NCBI RefSeq assembly: GCF_022201045.2
Contig: NC_068561.1
Location: 24,620,501-24,684,500 of the forward strand
DNA: 64,000 nt
From: Citrus sinensis
Lineage: Eukaryota > Streptophyta > Magnoliopsida > Sapindales > Rutaceae
Reading direction: 5' to 3'
The notes beneath the pieces are model-generated. The model was not told the DNA's origin, did not search any database, and worked only from the letters and a program-made list of their open reading frames with translations. Shown here piece after piece: positions 61,173-64,000 of the stretch (its first letter is position 1; every line of letters starts with the position of its first letter). Position numbers and translations under genes: made by a program.

Positions 61173-62283
61173 TGCCTTGTCCATAAGAATTCTACCTTGC
61201 ATCTCTGTTTACCTTCTTTTCAACATGGCTTCATGCAGAACTGGTCACAAGGTAAATGACTCAAGTCCTCTTGGGATTTTCCATTGAGATGTTTGGTAAG
61301 AAGAATTGGAATGGCCTGTCATGGCTAGTTCATGAATTTTTTTGCCCATGAGCTGGCTTTTCATATTTCCTAATTGAAGGGAACCAAATGAAAGGGGGAA
61401 AAAAAAGATAATAATAATCTAATTAGTTTGCTTAGATCAGAGTGTGAATTGTGATGCTAGATTCTCTGTTAATAGGCATCTTAATCCCTACTTCTTGGGT
61501 TATGTTCCTTTTTGTGTGTTCATATTGTAACCGTATTAGAAAAATGGTATTAGGCTGCCTTAAGTTGGTCATGATGTACTTTTCGTGCAACTTGATATGA
61601 ACTTGCATTAACATAGAGTTGCTATTGTGTATTTAGAGAACAATTTGTATTGCATTTCCCATTCGACATTAAAACTGAATGATTCCAAATTTCCAACATC
61701 CCGTAGCTTCCCTTTTCAGTATATTAGATTTCGACGGGCCGGCTTTAAAATATAAAAAGAGGAGACCTATTTCAATCGAAGTTAGGTGGTGATAACTCGT
61801 AAGCCATTTTATAGAATGATTGGAATTAGAAAGCAGGCATTTAAATAAAAACGTGGATGACAAAAATTATACAAAAGGAAAAGGCTCACTTGATTGAATT
61901 ACGTGAAGCAATATCCAAATCTTAACTTCTTCTCAGTGGTTTCTACAGTGATAGGAATATGTAACATCAACCTACCAACTCTAGTGGAAAATTATACAAA
62001 TGAATGTCTTATTTTGTTGAACATTTATCATTTCCACAGAAAACTCATTGTCATTTGCCTACTTTCAAATCCAAAAAGCAACAATAATACCAATAATAAT
62101 GTACGGCTTTTGAAAGGCCTCGTGTATCATTAGCTAGTGCAGCTGTTTCTTGGTGGAGTTGCTTGCTTTTTCCTCTCTGATCCAACCCATCAGCTACGTA
62201 GTTGACAATTATCCACTTATCTATCTGTCTTGTTTACAAAATAAACAAATCAATTCCTCTTTTTCCGCCGCTTATTTCTGAAG
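61173..62283. other. Convergent 3' region between DCP5 and DUF1218 gene
   Basis: 1.1 kb of 3' UTRs and intergenic DNA between two tail-to-tail genes. I see no additional gene. Confidence 0.55.
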
Positions 62284-63336
62284 TTAAATCTGTGCATGGA
62301 CTTTTCGACGTTGTTCGACTTGGGTTTTTATTTGGCTACTCACAATGGCTGCAGCCACAATCGAACCGGAGCTTACCAAAACCAAACCTCCTGAGCCAAC
62401 GAACACGCCATCTTTGACCAAATAGCACTCTCGGTCCAACCAGCCTTTGCCATATGGCTGCTTCCTGCTCATACTCGTGGCAGCGCCTAACAAAATAACA
62501 GCAACGCCAAAGCTGATCCTGCTTCATTAATGACCAACTCATAACATTTCTTTATTTTTTCAAATCCCACACCATTTTTCTAACTTTGTGCTATTATTAA
62601 TTATATTATGCTTTCCATGCGTTGAATCTCAGGTCAGATTAAGAATCTGAGACAGCCCCAGCTGTCCATGTTCTAATGTCGTTCTCTTTGATAACTTGGG
62701 CTCCAACAAAACAATTCAAAGATTAATGCCAAAAGAAAAAGAAAAAACAATAAAATTAAATTTAAAAAAAAAAATCACATTTCGTGGCATGCAGGAGTTT
62801 TCAGAATCAATCACAAAGCATGAAATAGATGGAACATGACATTTTGGTTTTGTGGGTCCAACGAAAAGTTCTAGCGAGGTGTAATTTCAATGTCAAGAAA
62901 ATGAACATTTTACTTACCAGGAGAGAACTAGGAGAGCTGTTGCAATTCTGAGTTTTTGAGTTTTGCAATTGTTTCTTTTGTCCCTTGTACAAAAAATTCT
63001 GCAGATTAACAAGTTTCCAATAACCTGAGCAACACCTAGACATATCAAAGCTGCAATTCCAAGTTCATGTGCATGGCTTTCTGGTAAATAACACAGCTTC
63101 CCATCAAGCTTTAGATCTTTCCTCTGCACAGAAACACAATCAAAGGGGGAAAAACAAATTGGTAACACTACATAACAGAACAGACAATGCGACGATGAAA
63201 AGAAAAAGAAACAATATTCATTCACCTTTGCTTTCTTGGCCTCAGCAATAAGACATGAGATGAATGAGACAAGGTCAAGGGAGATGATTATGCAGAGGAC
63301 GAACACAAAACCATACCGATGATGTTTTTTCTCCAT
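62284..63336 (-). CDS. DUF1218 membrane protein (VCC/DEAL family)
   Basis: Four-pass membrane protein of 183 aa. Family members (VASCULATURE COMPLEXITY AND CONNECTIVITY/DESIGUAL in Arabidopsis) influence vein patterning and leaf symmetry; the molecular role is unknown. Exons on the minus strand 63336-63226, 63123-62918 and 62518-62284 are GT-AG and in frame. The start is the Met of MEKKHHRYGFVFVLCIIISL, which leads directly into transmembrane segment 1 (about 8-32). Further hydrophobic segments lie at about 58-80, 95-118 and 148-168. Conserved Cys residues appear in GKLCYLPES, NLLICRIFCT and LDRECYLVKDG. The extended basic C-terminal tail (QIKTQVEQRRKVHAQI) would be cytosolic. Paralogue identity (VCC/DEAL1, DEAL2 or DEAL3) is not resolved. 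Confidence 0.9.
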
Positions 63337-63556
63337 GGAAGGCCTTCGTGTTGGTACCTATGTGGGGTGAAACTGTGGAATTAGGAGAGAAAAAGAAGAA
63401 GTCTTGGGACTCACTCAAGGGATTTGGATTGAAGAGGAAAGAAAAGGTGGCGGTCACTTCATATTGGTGCTGGTCATTCTCTTGTTTCGGCTCCTTGCTC
63501 TTTGTTGGTGATGGTGTTGGTTGACGTTGAGTGAGTCTTCTAAATAAGTCTTTCAT
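63275..63556 (-). other. Possible uORF overlapping the DUF1218 start codon
   Basis: An ATG at 63556-63554 opens a 93-codon frame that runs past the main start codon (63336) in a different frame and stops at 63275, inside intron 1. It counts only if the leader begins upstream of 63556. A TATACA word near 63600 on the minus strand would allow that. Its product has no recognisable domain. Confidence 0.35.
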
Positions 63557-64000
63557 TGCTTTGAAGGAGAGATACCATTCCTATTCCTAACTGAATGTAT
63601 AGGGTTTTGGAATATAGTTAGTTGAAACTTGTTTTCTCTTTTAAGTCGCTTAAATTCTTGTTGGTCAACTGGGCTAATGGAGTTGGGTTTAGAGGATAAG
63701 CTTGATAGAGAGACAACGAGAAAATGATGGCTTTGGAGTTTTTTATTTGCATTTCAGTCCCTTTTTGATGTCAAATCCACTGGCTGGGTTTATTTTATTT
63801 TAAGCGTCGGCCTTTTCTGGGGGGAGATTTATTCTACGTTGTGGAACAAGTTGCCACTATGAAAATTAGGGCACATCTTAATTGAACTCAATGTGCTAGA
63901 ACTTGATTCTTTTTAATTAATTGTAAGATTAAAGCATAATCTGTGCCATTGATCGGTGCTTCCTCTGCTTTTGTTGATGCTTTATCGTTACTTCTTTGAA
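63337..64000 (-). promoter_or_regulatory. Leader and promoter region of DUF1218 gene
   Basis: 664 bp upstream of the DUF1218 start codon to the window edge. Apart from the overlapping uORF and the TATA-like word near 63600, I see nothing specific in it. Confidence 0.4.

Overview
The window is nuclear DNA of a flowering plant, almost certainly a eudicot. Genes are split by AT-rich GT-AG introns, coding sequence covers a minor part, and every recognisable product is a plant nuclear family (phage-type organellar RNA polymerase, PLS-class PPR protein, NLR remnant, WPP-interacting tail-anchored protein). The wording of the NLR remnant and the transposon relics made me think of Citrus or a relative; that is an impression, not a demonstrated assignment.

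Layout. 1-3918 (+): 3' part of an RPOT organellar RNA polymerase. 4980-10599 (-): complete 12-exon kanadaptin-like FHA protein. 11131-11640 (-): decayed LINE/RNase H relic. 11681-12145 (-): BLOS2. 13055-26392 (+): 17-exon Furry-family protein of 2150 aa, head to head with BLOS2. 27305-30112 (-): AVT6-type vacuolar amino acid transporter, tail to tail with the Furry gene. 31299-31462 (-): tRNA-derived SINE. 34716-37725 (+): WIT nuclear-envelope tail-anchored coiled coil. 38243-39215: hAT-type non-autonomous transposon inside one arm of an older inverted-repeat element (about 38211-40018). 41145-43823 (-): intronless PPR-E protein. 44190-44912 (+): C-terminal remnant of a CC-NBS-LRR gene. 46728-53731 (-): 11-exon AP-4 epsilon adaptin. 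54120-57211: transposon nest in which a Mutator-like element with an Ulp1-protease relic sits between a 9-bp target duplication. 57687-61172 (+): DCP5/LSM14 translational repressor. 62284-63336 (-): DUF1218 (VCC/DEAL) membrane protein.

The genes are single-copy housekeeping functions (organelle transcription, RNA metabolism, endomembrane trafficking, cell morphogenesis, vacuolar transport). They do not form a pathway or operon. Coordinates of split genes were built by hand: each junction was checked for GT-AG (one GC-AG) ends and for an open frame, and every total is a multiple of three.

The least ordinary material lies in the accessory DNA: the transposon nest at 54.1-57.2 kb with its TACACGAC repeat clusters, the nested element at 38.2-40.0 kb, and the SINE. 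At gene level, the most notable points are a possible CUG start in AP-4 epsilon, a possible 39-nt in-frame cassette exon in RPOT and a start-overlapping uORF in the DUF1218 gene. I did not find a wholly new biological system.
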